This document shows positions 45,107 to 56,610 of a DNA stretch of 64,000 bases, in pieces. Each line of letters opens with the position of its first letter. Position 1 is the first letter of the stretch. The notes under the pieces were generated by a model. The model was not told the DNA's origin, searched no databases, and saw nothing but the letters and a program-made list of their open reading frames with translations. The DNA is taken from contig NC_134419.1 of NCBI RefSeq assembly GCF_030867145.1, forward strand, positions 75,387,403-75,451,402, given 5' to 3'. Source of the stretch: Opisthocomus hoazin. Its lineage: Eukaryota; Chordata; Aves; Opisthocomiformes; Opisthocomidae. Made by a program: the position numbers and the translations under genes.

Positions 45107-48033
45107 TCACAGAATCACAGAATAGTAGGGGTTGGAAGGGACCTCTGTGGGTCATCTAGTCCAACCCCCCTGCCGAAGCAGGGTCACCTACAGTAGGCTG
45201 CACAGGATCTTGTCCAGGCGGGTCTGGAATATCTCCAGAGAAGGAGACTCCACAACCTCCCTGGGCAGCCTGTTCCAGTGCTCCGTCACCCCCAGAGGAA
45301 ATAAGTTCCTCCTCATGTTCACACGGAACTTCCTGTGCCTCAGTTTGTGCCCATTGCCCCTTGTCCTGTCACTGGGCACCACTGAAAAGAGCTTGGCCCC
45401 ATCCTCCTGACACCCACCCTTCAGATATTTGTAGGCATTTCTAAGGTCCCCTCGCAGCCTTCTCTTCTTCAGGCTGAACAAGCCCAGTTCCCTCAACCTC
45501 TCCTCGTAGTGGAGATGTTCCAGTCCCCTCACCATCCTCGTAGCCCTCCACTGGACTCTCTCCAGTAGCTCTTCATCCTTCTTGAACTGGGGAGCCCAGA
45601 ACTGGACACAGTACTCCAGATGAGGCCTCACCAGGGCAGTGTAGAGGGGAAGGAGAACCTCCCTTGTCCTGCTGGCCACACTCTTCTTGATGCACCCCAG
45701 CATCCCATTGGCTTTCTTGGCAGCCAGGGCACACTGCTGGCTCATGGTTAACCTGTCGTCCACCAGGACACCCAGGTCCCTCTCCGCAGAGCTGCTCTCC
45801 AGCAGGTCCACCCCAAGCCTGTACTGGTGCATGAGGTTGTTCCTCCCCAGGTGCAGGACCCTGCACTTGCCCTTGTTGAACCTCATCAGGTTCCTCTCTG
45901 CCCAGCTTTCCAGCCTATCCAGGTCACGCTGAATGGCAGCACAGCCTTCCGGTGTGTCTACCACACCTCCCAGTTTGGTGTCATCAGCAAACTTGCTGAG
46001 GGTACATTCTAACTCTTCATCCAGGTCGTTGATGAAGAAGTTAAACAAGAGTGGGCCCAGTACTGACCCCTGAGGGACACCACTTGTCACCAGCCTCCAA
46101 CTAGACTCAGCGCCGCTGATGACAACCCTCTGAGTTCTGCCATTCAGCCAGTTCTCTATCCACTTCACCGACCACTCATCCAGCCCACACTTCCTCAGCT
46201 TCCCCAGGAGGATATCATGGGAGACTGTGTCGAAAGCCTTGCTGAAGTCAAGGTAGACAACATCCACGGCTCTCCCTTCGTCTACCCAGCCAGTCATGTC
46301 ATCGTAGAAAGCTATCAGATTGGTCAGGCATGATTTCCCCTTGGTGAATCCATGCTGACTACTCCTGATAACCTTCTTTTCTTCCACTTGCTTCATGATG
46401 GCCTCCAGGATAAGCTGCTCCATCACCTTTCCCGGGATGGAGGTGAGGCTGACCGGCCTGTAGTTCCCTGGGTCCTCCTTCTTGCCCTTTTTGAAGATTG
46501 GAGTGACATTGGCCTTTCTGCAGTCCTCGGGCACCTCTCCTGTCCTCCAGGACCTCTCAAAGATGATGGAGAGTGGCTCAGCAATGACATCCGCCAGCTC
46601 CCTCAGCACTCGTGGGTGCATTCCATCAGGGCCCATGGATTTGTGGACATCCAGATCGCTTAAGCGATCCCTCACACAGTCCTCCTCGACCAAGGGAAAG
46701 TCGTTCTCTTTGTAGGCTTCATCTCTTCCCTCCGGGGCCTGGGATTCCTGAGGGCCAGTCTTAGCACTGAAGACTGAAGCAAAGAAGGCATTCATTAGCT
46801 CTGCCTTCTCCGCATCCTCCGTCACCAGGACACCCTCCTCATCCAGCAGCAGCCCCACATTGTCCCTAGCCTTCCTTTTGCTGCTGATGTAGTTGAAGAA
46901 GCCCTTCTTGTTGTTTTTGACATCCCTTGCCAGCTTCAATTCCAGGTGAGCCTTGGCCTTCCTCGTCGCATCCCTGCATGCTCTCACTACGTTTCTGTAC
47001 TCTTCCCAAGTGCCCTGTCCCTCTTTCCACATTCCATGGACCTTTCTCTTCTGCCTGATCTCCGCTAGAAGCTCCTTGTTTAACCATGCAGGTCTCCTGC
47101 CTCCTTTGCTAAATTTCTTTCTCAGGGGGATGCATTGCTCCTGTGCATGGAAGAAGTGTTGTTTAAAGAGCGACCAGCACTCATGGACCCCCCTGCCTTC
47201 GAGAGCCCTGGCCCACGGGATTCCTCCCAGTAGCTCCTTGAAGAGGGCAAAGTCAGCCCTCCTGAGGTCCAGGGTTTTGATCCTGCTTATCGCCCTGCTT
47301 CCTCCACGCAGGATCCTGAACTCGACCATTTCATGGTCACTGCAGCCGAGTCTACCTCCAACCTTCACGTCCTCCACCAGTCCCTCCTTGTTTGTTAACA
47401 CGAGGTCCAGCAGCGCACCTTTCTTTGTTGGTTCCTCCACCACTTGCATCAGAAAGTTATCATCGATGCTCTGTAGGAACCTCCTGGATTGCGCCTGCCT
47501 AGCTGTATGGTCTTCCCAGCTGATGTCAGGGTGGTTGAAGTCCCCCCTGAGAACCAGAGCTGTGACTGTGAGGCTGCTTGCAGCTGCCTGTAGAAGGCTT
47601 CATCAACCTCCTCCTCCTGGTCAGGTGGCCTATAGTATACACCCACCATAATGTCACCCGTGTGAGCCTGTCCCTTAATTCTAACCCACAAGCTTTCAAC
47701 TCCTTCTTCACTTGCCCCCAGGCCAAGCTCAATGCATTCCAGTTGCTCCCTCACATATAGAGCAACTCCCCCACCTCTCCTTGTTGGTCTGTCTTTCCTA
47801 AAGAGTCTGTAGCCATCTATGACAGCATGCCAGTCATGCGAGTTGTCCCACCACGTTTCTGTGATGGCGACCAAGTCGTAGCCGTCCTGCTGTATAATGG
47901 CTTCCAGCTCCTCCTGTTTATTGCCCATGCTACGTGCATTGGTGTAAACACACTTGAGCTGGGCTGTCAATCTCACCCCTGGCCTTGGCACTCCAAGCCT
48001 AGGCTCATCCTAGGCTATTCCAGGCTATTCAGT
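45107..48033 (-). mobile_element. Young CR1, about 2.9 kb, inserted into an older CR1
   Basis: The 3' end (octamer tail CACAGAATCACAGAAT) is at the left and the 5' end is near 48000-48033. It covers nearly all of ORF2 (endonuclease and reverse transcriptase) but lacks ORF1 and the 5' UTR. Sequence on the two flanks belongs to one plus-strand CR1, and removing this element rejoins them in register. The 5' junction holds repeated CTATTCCAGGCT-like filler (48011-48046). Confidence 0.93.
45188..47991 (-). pseudogene. CR1 ORF2 (endonuclease and reverse transcriptase), one frameshift
   Basis: ORF2 of this CR1 nicks target DNA and reverse-transcribes the element's RNA in place. Two open frames cover it: 47991-47449 (180 codons) and 47449-45188 (753 codons). 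The first carries the APE-type endonuclease landmarks NARSMGNKQEELE and AITETWWDNSHDW. The second carries reverse-transcriptase motifs: [29 protein letters not shown] (about 46043-46085) and the catalytic FADD at 45980-45991. The frame changes near 47558-47566, consistent with loss of a single base before the GDFNHPD block. No internal stop was seen apart from that. It is therefore nearly complete but disabled, and 5'-truncated. Confidence 0.88.
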
Positions 48034-50521
48034 CTATTCCAGGCTGCCCAATCAAGGGAAGCCTACTGACGAAGCCACTTTCCTCCAGCTCCGGGAGGCT
48101 TGTGCTTGCAGGCTCTTGTCCTGCTGGGGAACTTCAACCACCCCAACATTTGCTGAAAATGTAGCGTGGCGAGCTGTGAGCAATCCAGGAGACTCCTGGA
48201 GTGTATGGAGGATGACTTCTTAAAAATGTCAGGTAATAGGCAGCCTTACCTGAGGGGGTGCAGTACTGGATCTTTTGGTCACAAATGCAAGTGAGCTCAT
48301 CAGTGACGTCAAGAGTGGAGGCAGCCTGGGCTGCAGTATCGTGCACTGGTAGAGTTCACAGTCCTGAGGGATGTGGGACGGGCAAAGAGTAAAGTTGGGA
48401 CCCTGAATTTTAGGAGAGCCAAATTCCAGCTCTTCAAGGACTTAGTCAATAGGACACCCTGGGACACTGCCCTCAGGGACAAGGGAGGAGAACAGAGCTG
48501 GAAGATCCTGAAGGATGCTTTCCATAGAGTGCAGGAGCTCTTGATCCTCAGGTGTAAGAACTCGGAAAGGGAATAGACTGGCATGGCTGAGTGAAGACCT
48601 GCTGAGCAAACTAAGGGCAAGAAGGCAATGCCCAGGTGGTGGAAGCAGGGACAAGTATCTGGGAAGAGTATAGGGATGCTGCCTGGTTGTGAGGGATGTA
48701 CTCAGGAAGGCCAAGGTGCAGCTGGAGCTCAACTTGGTGAGGGACACAAAGAATAGTAAGAAGGGCTTCTACAGGTATGTCAGCCAGAAAAGTAAGGCCA
48801 AAAAAAGCGTACCTCCTCAGTGAGCAAACTGGTAACAATGGGTGAGGAGAAGGCTGAGGTACTCAACAGCACTTTGCCTCAGTCTCCACTGGTAACCTCT
48901 CTTCCCACAGCTCTCGAGTGGATGGACTGCAAGATGGGGGCTGGGGGAGCAAAGTCTCTCCCACTGAAAGGGAAGACCAGTTTCATGACCACCTGAGGAA
49001 CCTGAACACGTGTAAGTCTCTGGGACCTGATGAGATGCATCCCAGAGTCCTGAGGGAACTGGCTGATGTTATTGCCAAGCCACTCTGTGGTATTTGAAAA
49101 GTCCTGGTGGTCAGGTGAAGTCCCTGGTGACTGGAAAAAGGGAAACCTTGCACCCACTTTCAGAAAAAGGTAGAAAGGAGGACCCTGGGAACTACTGACC
49201 TGTCAGCCTCACCTCTGCCTTGGAAGATCATGGAACAGATCTTCCTAGAAGCTATGCTATGGCATGTGGAGGACAGGGAGGTGATTTGAGACAGACAGCA
49301 TGGTTTCACCAAGGGTAAGTGCTGCCTGACCAAGCTAGTGGCTTTCTATGATGACATGACTAGATCGGTAGACAAGGGAAGAGCTATGGATATCATCTGT
49401 CTGGACTTCTGTGAGGCCTTTGACATGGTCCCCCACAACATCCTTCTCTCTAAGTTGGAGAAATATGGATTTGATGGGTGGCCTGTTTGGTGGATGAGGA
49501 ATTGGTTGGATGGTCTCATCCAGAGGGTAGTGGTCCATGGCTCATTGTCCAGATGGAGATCAGTGACCAGTGGTGTCACTCGGGTCTGTACTGGGACCAG
49601 TGCTGTTTAATATCTTCATCTGTGACCTAGACAGCAGGATTGAGTGCACCCTCAGCAAGTCTGCTGATGACACCAACCTGAGTGGTGCAGATGGGATGCC
49701 ATCCAGAGGGACCTGGACAAGCTTTAGAAGTGGGCCTATGTGAACCTCATGAGGTTCAACAAGGCCAAGTGCAAGGTCCTGCACCTGGGTCAGTGCAACC
49801 CCTGCTATCAATACAAGCTGGGCGATGAAGGGATTGAGAGCAGCTCTGAGGATAAGGACCTGGGGGTGATGGGGGATGAAAAACTGGATGTCACCCAGCA
49901 TTGTGCGCTGGCAGCCCAGCCGTGCCCTGGGCTGCATCCCCAGCAGCGTGGACACAGGACAAGCGGATGGATTCTGCCCCTCTGCCCCGCTCTGGTGAGA
50001 CGCTCCAGGAGTCCTGCGTCCAGCTCTGGAGCCCTCAGCACAGGACAGAGCTGGAGCTGTTGGAGCGGGGCCAGAGGAGGCCACAAAGATGTTCTGAGGG
50101 CTGGAACCCCTCTCCTGTGAGGACAGGCTGGAAGAGCTGGGGCTGTTCAGCCTGGAGAAGAGAAGGCTGCAGGGAGACCTTATCATGGCCTTTCAGTACT
50201 TACAGGGAGCCTGTAGGAAAGGTGGGGACAAGCTTTTTAGCAGGGTCTGTAGCAACAGGACAAGGGGTGATGGTTTTAAACTAAAAGAGGGGAGATTTAG
50301 ACTGAATATAAGGAAGAAATTTTTTACAGTGAGGGTGGTGAGGCCCTGGCACAGGCTGCCCGGAGAGGTGGTCGATGCCCCATCCCTAGGAACATTCCAG
50401 GCCAGGTTGGACGGGGCTCTGAGCAGCCTGATCCAGTTGAAGATGTCCCTGCTCACTGCAGGGAGGTTGGGCTAGATGGCCTTCAGAGGTGCCTTCCAAC
50501 CCAAAGCATTCTGTGATTCTG
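48034..50521 (+). mobile_element. Older CR1, right half (reverse transcriptase to tail)
   Basis: The element resumes with codons matching the R-P-P-D-Q ... D-E-A segment of ORF2 at 48040-48075. It runs through NFRRAKFQLFKDL (48407), [19 protein letters not shown] (49424), the RT region, [17 protein letters not shown] (49743) and the C-terminus, to the tail ATTCTGTGATTCTG at 50508-50521. Many stops and frameshifts break it. Its 3' UTR is the GTCCCTGCTCACTGCAGGGA type, distinct from the inserted element. Confidence 0.92.
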
Positions 50522-53500
50522 ATCCAGGTACAGCAATACAGTTTATTCTTCCTAGTCATAAATGTCAGAATAAAGTGCAATTACTGGCTGCAACTCAAAC
50601 TAATTTAAAGAAGCTGAAAATACCATTTCTAGGTTGTCTATCTTATCACATGCATCTCTGCTGCTTAGCTTTCAACTTTTTTACCCTCTAATTATTTTCA
50701 TAAAAACCCTAAGTGGTTTTTCACAGCCCGTTGGGACCTGTACTGTGGTCCCTGAAATGACTTGGATGCTCTGTCTTGCTCCGTGCCGTCTTGCACGTTT
50801 TCGTTTGCTGTGTTCTTGCTGTTGCCCCTCTACTGAAGAGGGGGGTGACTCGTTCTCGATGGTTACAGATTTAAACCCACCATATTACAATCAGAAATCT
50901 GCAGAGATGTAACTGCTAAATCTGCAATCCACATGCCTGAAAGTAACTGCCAAAGGGTAATGGTCCCAAATACTGTTTATTAGACTGGTTTATGCCTCAA
51001 GCTCCTGGACTGGGAGGGTGTCAGCACCACCTAGGGGACACGCTCCAGCCTGAGGAGTGATCCGAGGCAGGCGTTTGCTCCCGAATGAAGCAAAATTGAA
51101 GTAAATTACTGAAGTAAATTTCTGAATCTTAAAAAATAAGTTTGAAACTCCAGTTGTTAAGTCACTGGACTACTTAAAGTTTTTTAAAACTCTTGCTTCT
51201 TGCAGGCATTGAATAGCAACGGCAGAAAATTGGCTGACGACAAAATAAAATAGCCCTTTCTCCCTTCTGTAGCATCTCCTGATGTTATGGGAAAAAAGTG
51301 AATAATCTGTTAACTGCCCAGCAAATAATGGAAGTGTTGGGTTTCTCATGATGCTACTGACTGTGGAAAGCAATTACAGGCAATAAGACTATAACAAAAA
51401 ACAGCTGAAAAATAAGAAATTTAAGAAATCTTTGGAGAATCCACTCCTTCGTACTACAAAACAGCAAAACTCAAACCACAGTGCTAAGGAAATACATCAG
51501 TGATAAAGAACTGGTGTTTTCCTGTGATAAACTGGTACAAGAGCAACCTGTTGCCAACAGCTAGTTATTCAGTTTGATACGCGTAGATTTGTTTGAATGA
51601 AAAGCAAGTATGCGTTAGGTAATTCTATAAAGTGTGCATGCTTAAAGCACTGGTTACTGCTGGGAGGACACGCATATCTCCAGCAGTGCAAGGCGTGACT
51701 TTCTGTACTGAGCACTCTGGAGCTGAGCTAGCTGACTTGCAATCACTGCAGTTTAGAAACTCTGGAATGTTCCCGGGAAACTGGTTATCCAGAACAACGC
51801 TGCTGGTAGGGAGGACCTTTAGAAGGTCTTGTCCCAGTACCACCTCTTCAGCTACTGGACTGGGAAAGGAAGTGTCTCTGCTGCTTTTGGGAGGCAAAGC
51901 GATGCGACACAAAGATACGAGTTTGGAGGTAGATCAGAGTAATCGGGGCTACAGGTTGAAGGAGGGGACCTAACCAGCTGGAAACTTGATTTGTTACTGA
52001 CTGAGCTGCCATTTTCATAATTTTACTTTTTGATTTTGAGGTTTTGCAATTGCATATATAAGTTCAGAAGTCAAAATTCTATACAGAAATGAGTTAAAAG
52101 TGCATACGGCATCACAGAGTATCTCCTGTCATAAAAATGGCTGTGTTAGTAGGAAACGTTGCTATTCAAAGGCTTATTCTTTTTAGGCTTTATAAGAAGT
52201 CTGTATTATAATGGATGGAGAATTAGTGAGCACGCCAAAAAGGTGCACTCTGAAGTTGTGGGACAGAAATAGTACCATTCTTATAAAGATTCTGTATTAA
52301 TTTGAGGTGGGACAGAGGGAAGAAATGAAAGAAGGGGAATTCCGGACAGGGCATTTCTAGTCTAAAAGTTAAAATGAAATGAAAAAAATCAAAGCCCTCT
52401 TTGCTATGTATAGTTTTAACTTGTATCAGTTTTATTTAATGTCTTAATATTCATCTGTCTTTTGGACCACAATCTGTATAACTATTTGATGCTCCAAGCC
52501 AGTAAGCTTCTAAAGTACTTCTGAGATCTTCCGTGGAGGGAATGAAGGGTACTCTCTGGAAAAACTGAGTGTGAGTCCTGTTCTAACTGAATCACGTCCC
52601 AAATGTCTGCCTTGGTTTTTCACTTTAGATTTTCTGTGCAGCCTCTCTGAGAAGAAGAAACTGGTACTCATTTGCAAAGGCATTGCGTGATGGTGTAGTA
52701 GTAGTTGAATGTTGCTCTTCAAAGTGGTACCTTTCACACTATAATTAGGGATTTGCATTTAAAACAACCGTCCTCACTGTAATTTTGCATATCAATATGC
52801 ATAGTGAACTCATCTTTTAAGAATTTAAACTACTCTGTTGCACTACATTCTATTGCCCCCATTCTCCTGATGATAACTGAGCCCCTCAGGACACCTGAGT
52901 AATGCCTGGTCTCAATAGGTGGGTGTCACCTGCATGTTTTCATAGCAGCACATTTTCTGTAAGTTAAGTTAATTATCAGTTCTCTTTCAAAGCAATGGTA
53001 TTTTTTCTGTATGTAGCAATGAATCTAGCATACGTTTTTAAAAAGGTTGGTTTGTTTTGAAAAAAGCAAATCTTTGTTTAACAAAACAGCGAAGAAGTAC
53101 AAAGTAGAGAAGCCCTGGGTTTTGGGGAGGTGGGGGTAGGGGCGTTATATCCTAACCAAAAGTCTGCAGGACAGCATATTTTCTCTCAGATTTTCCGTGG
53201 GAATAAAGCCACTAATGAATGAAGCAAAATGACAACGCAGTCATAATAAACCCAGAAAAGCTTTCTGCAGAGTCCAAGCTATTTAAATTTGCTCAGAATA
53301 TAGGCACGCTGGTAATCTCAAACCCCTCTTTTCTGGCCAGGACCCTTCTAGCCCCAGACTATAACGTTAATCTTTCTCTCTTGCTAAGTGTACTCTTTTT
53401 CCATCCTATTCTTGCTTCCCACCCTTTCCACGTGTGCCCAGATGCTCGCTCCAAAGCCACCTCCTTGTCCCCTGTGCGCAGCAGCAGTGCAAGAACCCTG

Positions 53501-56240
53501 CGGCAAGCGCTGCCGGCTTCCCTCGCTCCCCCCTTTGCCCAGGGAGCCACTGGAGGTAGCAGCTCTTACCACAACGCCTTTTGCCGCTTCCCGAAACTGG
53601 GATTTCAAAGGCGGCAAATGATACGTCTTGGGTAACGCGGCGACGTCTTCATGGGCATCCAGGGAAACGTGCTTTCGTAGTAGGTAAAACGAAGCGTACT
53701 GTCATATTGCAGGAGAGGACTTCTTCTGCACTGACCCGTGCTGAGAGCAGGGCTGGGGCTCAACGTCGTGGCAAATCCTGGGTTCCCGACAGCAGCATCC
53801 AGACTTCCATTCCTTTAGAAGAAGTCGTACCATGTGGTCTCTGGATGGAGCCTCCCACCATCCGGTTCTGTTTCAAAAGTAGGAGATGAAACATGTTCCT
53901 ACCAAGTCCCTCAGCTGTGAGTACTTTTCAGACCATGCTTTCAGCTTCTCTGAGTATGGATCAATGTCGGCTGGCTTGGGCAGCAGTTCCACGTGACAGC
54001 ATTGTAATGGGGGAGACGTGATAATTTCTGGGTTTGTAGTGCCTTTCAGCTGTAAGGCACTTCTATACAGATCAGGTGGGTAATTACCAAGTATATTTGC
54101 TGGCAAAGTAAGTTGTTAAACCCCCAAAGACTTATCTCAGTCTGGAAAGTGAGATGTTTATTTTCAGTTGTGTGTGTGTCTGTGTGAAACCTATAAAATT
54201 CATATTATAAAAATTTTGTATTTTAATGCTCAGATTAAGATTTGCATCCTTACCTGGTTTAAGAAACAAATAAAAGGTAACAGCAGAAGGTCCTCAACAC
54301 TAGTCCTCTTATTTGGAAGCCAACTGCCAATGAATGGTTTTCACAGTAGACCTTGGAGTATGTTTTATTTCCTTTGCACTGTTTAACCCTTGCCTGTCTA
54401 TCAATGAACGTCCTCCCCTTTTCTGCGCTGCTTTTAAAATATGGCTAGTGTTTTATAGGTCTTTAGTAATCTGTAAAAGAGCTTGAAGCTGATAGTGCTG
54501 GCTGAATTGTGTAAAAAACCAACAACAAAAAAGAATCATACGTCATGGAAAAACATAGTCAACTGATGTCTCAAACATTTGTGTGAGAACGCTGTAAACT
54601 TGCATTAGTTCCTGAAGTAGTTAAATATTTAGCTTTAGATTTGCAAACCTTATAAGCTGAACAGTTAAGTAAACACTTTATACTTTCATGGATTCATTAC
54701 TCCTTTCTCGAGGCAGGGATGCGTTCGCTTTGTTTAGGTTTTGAGGGAGGGGACTGGCTCGCTGAATCACAACTGTTCCAACCGGGCTTCTGTCAATGGG
54801 GCTTTTGTGTGACGCTTTTTGAGCCTCCCCCCGTGCTTTGCCTTCCCTCCCTAGAATGACCCATCTCAGCGGAGACCAAAAGCCGCAAACATCCACGCCG
54901 AGAGGATGACTGAACAAGAGCTTTCCCACCGCGGGTCATTTTTTCCTGCCTGCGGAGATAAGGCTCCAATGGCTTCAAACAGCTACTGTAAGTGACCGAC
55001 AAAAGCGAGGAGATGGAACAGCAGATAGCGTTTCTGGGAGGGGTAGGACTACACCCCGCTGGAATTCACCCATTGGTCTTTGAATTTTGGTCCTGCTTCC
55101 AAATACAAGCTTATATGAGTTTTTTTCTGAACCTGTATTTCTTATATTTTAATGCTAAGACCGGTTCATCTTTCCTTGAAGACCTGTGTTTCTTTTCAAG
55201 GTAAAGGAAAAAAAAAAAAAAACCACAAAACCACCAACCCTGAAGCTTATTCAAAGTAGCCAATAAGTAATGGATAAGCAATTAGTAATTTGGAAACACT
55301 TTACCATGCTAACTATCCGTATTTTTATATATATGCTTATATATACACGTACATCAAAAAATAAATATTTAAACTTGTAAACATTTTCAAACTTTTTCTT
55401 AGACTTTTTAACACCGTAATGGTTTTAATACTAAGGAAGTTTTGCTGTGAATTGTTCCAGATTACCACTTTACTCCTTTGGTCACTTCTGAAATCAAGTC
55501 ATTCTGATACCTCTTTTCTTGCACAGCGTAGAAGTTACTGGAAAGCAGCAGATGGAAGGGGTTCGTACTGGAGCTGTTACGGGGAACGCTGGAGTCTACG
55601 TGGCTCCCCACCTTCAGGTACCAACCGAGCAGTTCAACTGAAGTTTTGCGCTTTTTGTGGTTTTGTGGTGACAGTTTGATAAGGTTTTATAATGGAAGCG
55701 ATTTGGTTTGGATTCTGACCCTGAGGATGCTGCTTCCACCGGCTGGGGCAGCTGGTTGCTACAGATAATTCCACTTTTCTCAGGCGAAAAGACGTCGTAT
55801 CCTCCTCTACCGATGCAGCTGCTGGCACCCTCCGTTTCCTGGTCGCAGCTCCTCGAACAGTTCATAGCGTTTCACCTTGCCTGACGGCTCGTGAAGCTCA
55901 TTAGGTCTTTGAGTATTGGCTCTCTGAGCAGGAGACACTTCAAACAGTTATGTATCGGTGGTCAAAACTTTAATCAGCTCATAATTAACAAACTGGCTGT
56001 GCTCGATGTCCGGCTATTGGTTCTGGTCATGCCTTTCCCCGCTAGCTTGGGGAACGACACCTTGTCCCTCGGAGGGTGCTTGGGCGTGCGGAGGGCGATC
56101 CCGCTCCTGGGGTGATGGGGAGGGGGGGGGGCTGCTTTTGAAGGGCATTTCCCCACTTTGGGTTATCAGCCCACTGCGGATGGCGGCACCCATCACTTGC
56201 GGAAGCCCTGGCCAGGCTCAGGGCTGGGCAGCTGCCTCCC
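50522..56240. other. Intergenic spacer between the CR1 cluster and the HTRA1 promoter
   Basis: This is 5.7 kb without a recognised gene or named repeat. Open frames at 51632-51973 (113 codons) and 53219-53889 (138 and 102 codons) lack domains. GC-richer patches lie at 53440-53640 and 54720-54960. An A run is at 55209-55222 and a TA-rich tract at 55325-55350. Distal HTRA1 enhancers could lie here but nothing marks them. Confidence 0.6.
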
Positions 56241-56254
56241 TCCACTGCCTTCGG

Positions 56255-56303
56255 CTATATCTGCATATATTAGCATATATTTGCATATACACATATATTT
56301 GCG
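56255..56303 (+). repeat. AT-rich imperfect repeat with octamer-like motif
   Basis: Imperfect units of GCATATATT and relatives recur, as in CTGCATATATTAGCATATAT, then TTGCATATACACATATATTT and GCG. ATTTGCAT at 56278-56285 is a perfect octamer (POU-type) motif. The tract is a sharp AT-rich island next to the HTRA1 CpG island. Confidence 0.6.
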
Positions 56304-56390
56304 TCCATCCCACCCTATTCGGGTTTCGGGGGCCGCGCCTTTCCCCGCCCAGGTCTCCCAGCTCCGCCTCAGCTTACCCCAAAAAGGCGC

Positions 56391-56411
56391 GGGGGGGGGG
56401 GGGGGGGGGGG
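56391..56411 (+). repeat. Poly(G) run of 21
   Basis: Twenty-one consecutive G follow AAAAAGGCGC. The run could fold into a G-quadruplex and is also a place where sequencing length errors are likely. Confidence 0.9.
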
Positions 56412-56420
56412 TGCCCCCTC

Positions 56421-56530
56421 CCGGGCCCCGCCCCGCTCCCTCCCGGGCCCCGCCCCGCTCCCTCCCGGGCCCCGCCCCGCTCCCTCCCGGGCCCCGCCCC
56501 GCCGCCCCCAGGCCCCGCCCCGCTCCCTCC
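56421..56530 (+). promoter_or_regulatory. HTRA1: Array of five phased GC boxes (Sp/KLF sites) upstream of HTRA1
   Basis: CCCCGCCCC occurs at 56426, 56448, 56470, 56492 and 56513, that is at 22, 22, 22 and 21 bp spacing. The array consists of tandem copies of a 22-bp unit (GGGCCCCGCCCCGCTCCCTC and two more bases). Such boxes bind Sp/KLF factors. The spacing is close to two helical turns, so the sites face the same side of the DNA. Confidence 0.8.
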
Positions 56531-56542
56531 CCGGCCCCGCCG

Positions 56543-56549
56543 CTTAAAG
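56543..56549 (+). promoter_or_regulatory. HTRA1: TATA-like element of HTRA1
   Basis: CTTAAAG is the only AT-rich hexamer-like site in the core promoter, 60-70 bp before the ATG. It would place transcription initiation near 56570-56580. It is a weak variant of TATAAA. Confidence 0.4.
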
Positions 56550-56610
56550 CCGGCGGCCCGCCCGGCCGGGCGCAGCGCCCCGGCCCCGCCGCCCGTCGCC
56601 GCGCCTCGCC

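Noticed and set aside
46953-47651. 232-codon plus-strand ORF
   Set aside because: It is the antisense shadow of the CR1 endonuclease/RT coding sequence on the minus strand.
53219-53889. 138- and 102-codon ORFs in the intergenic spacer
   Set aside because: No domain, no splice or promoter context, and located in a GC-richer patch. Insufficient to call a gene.
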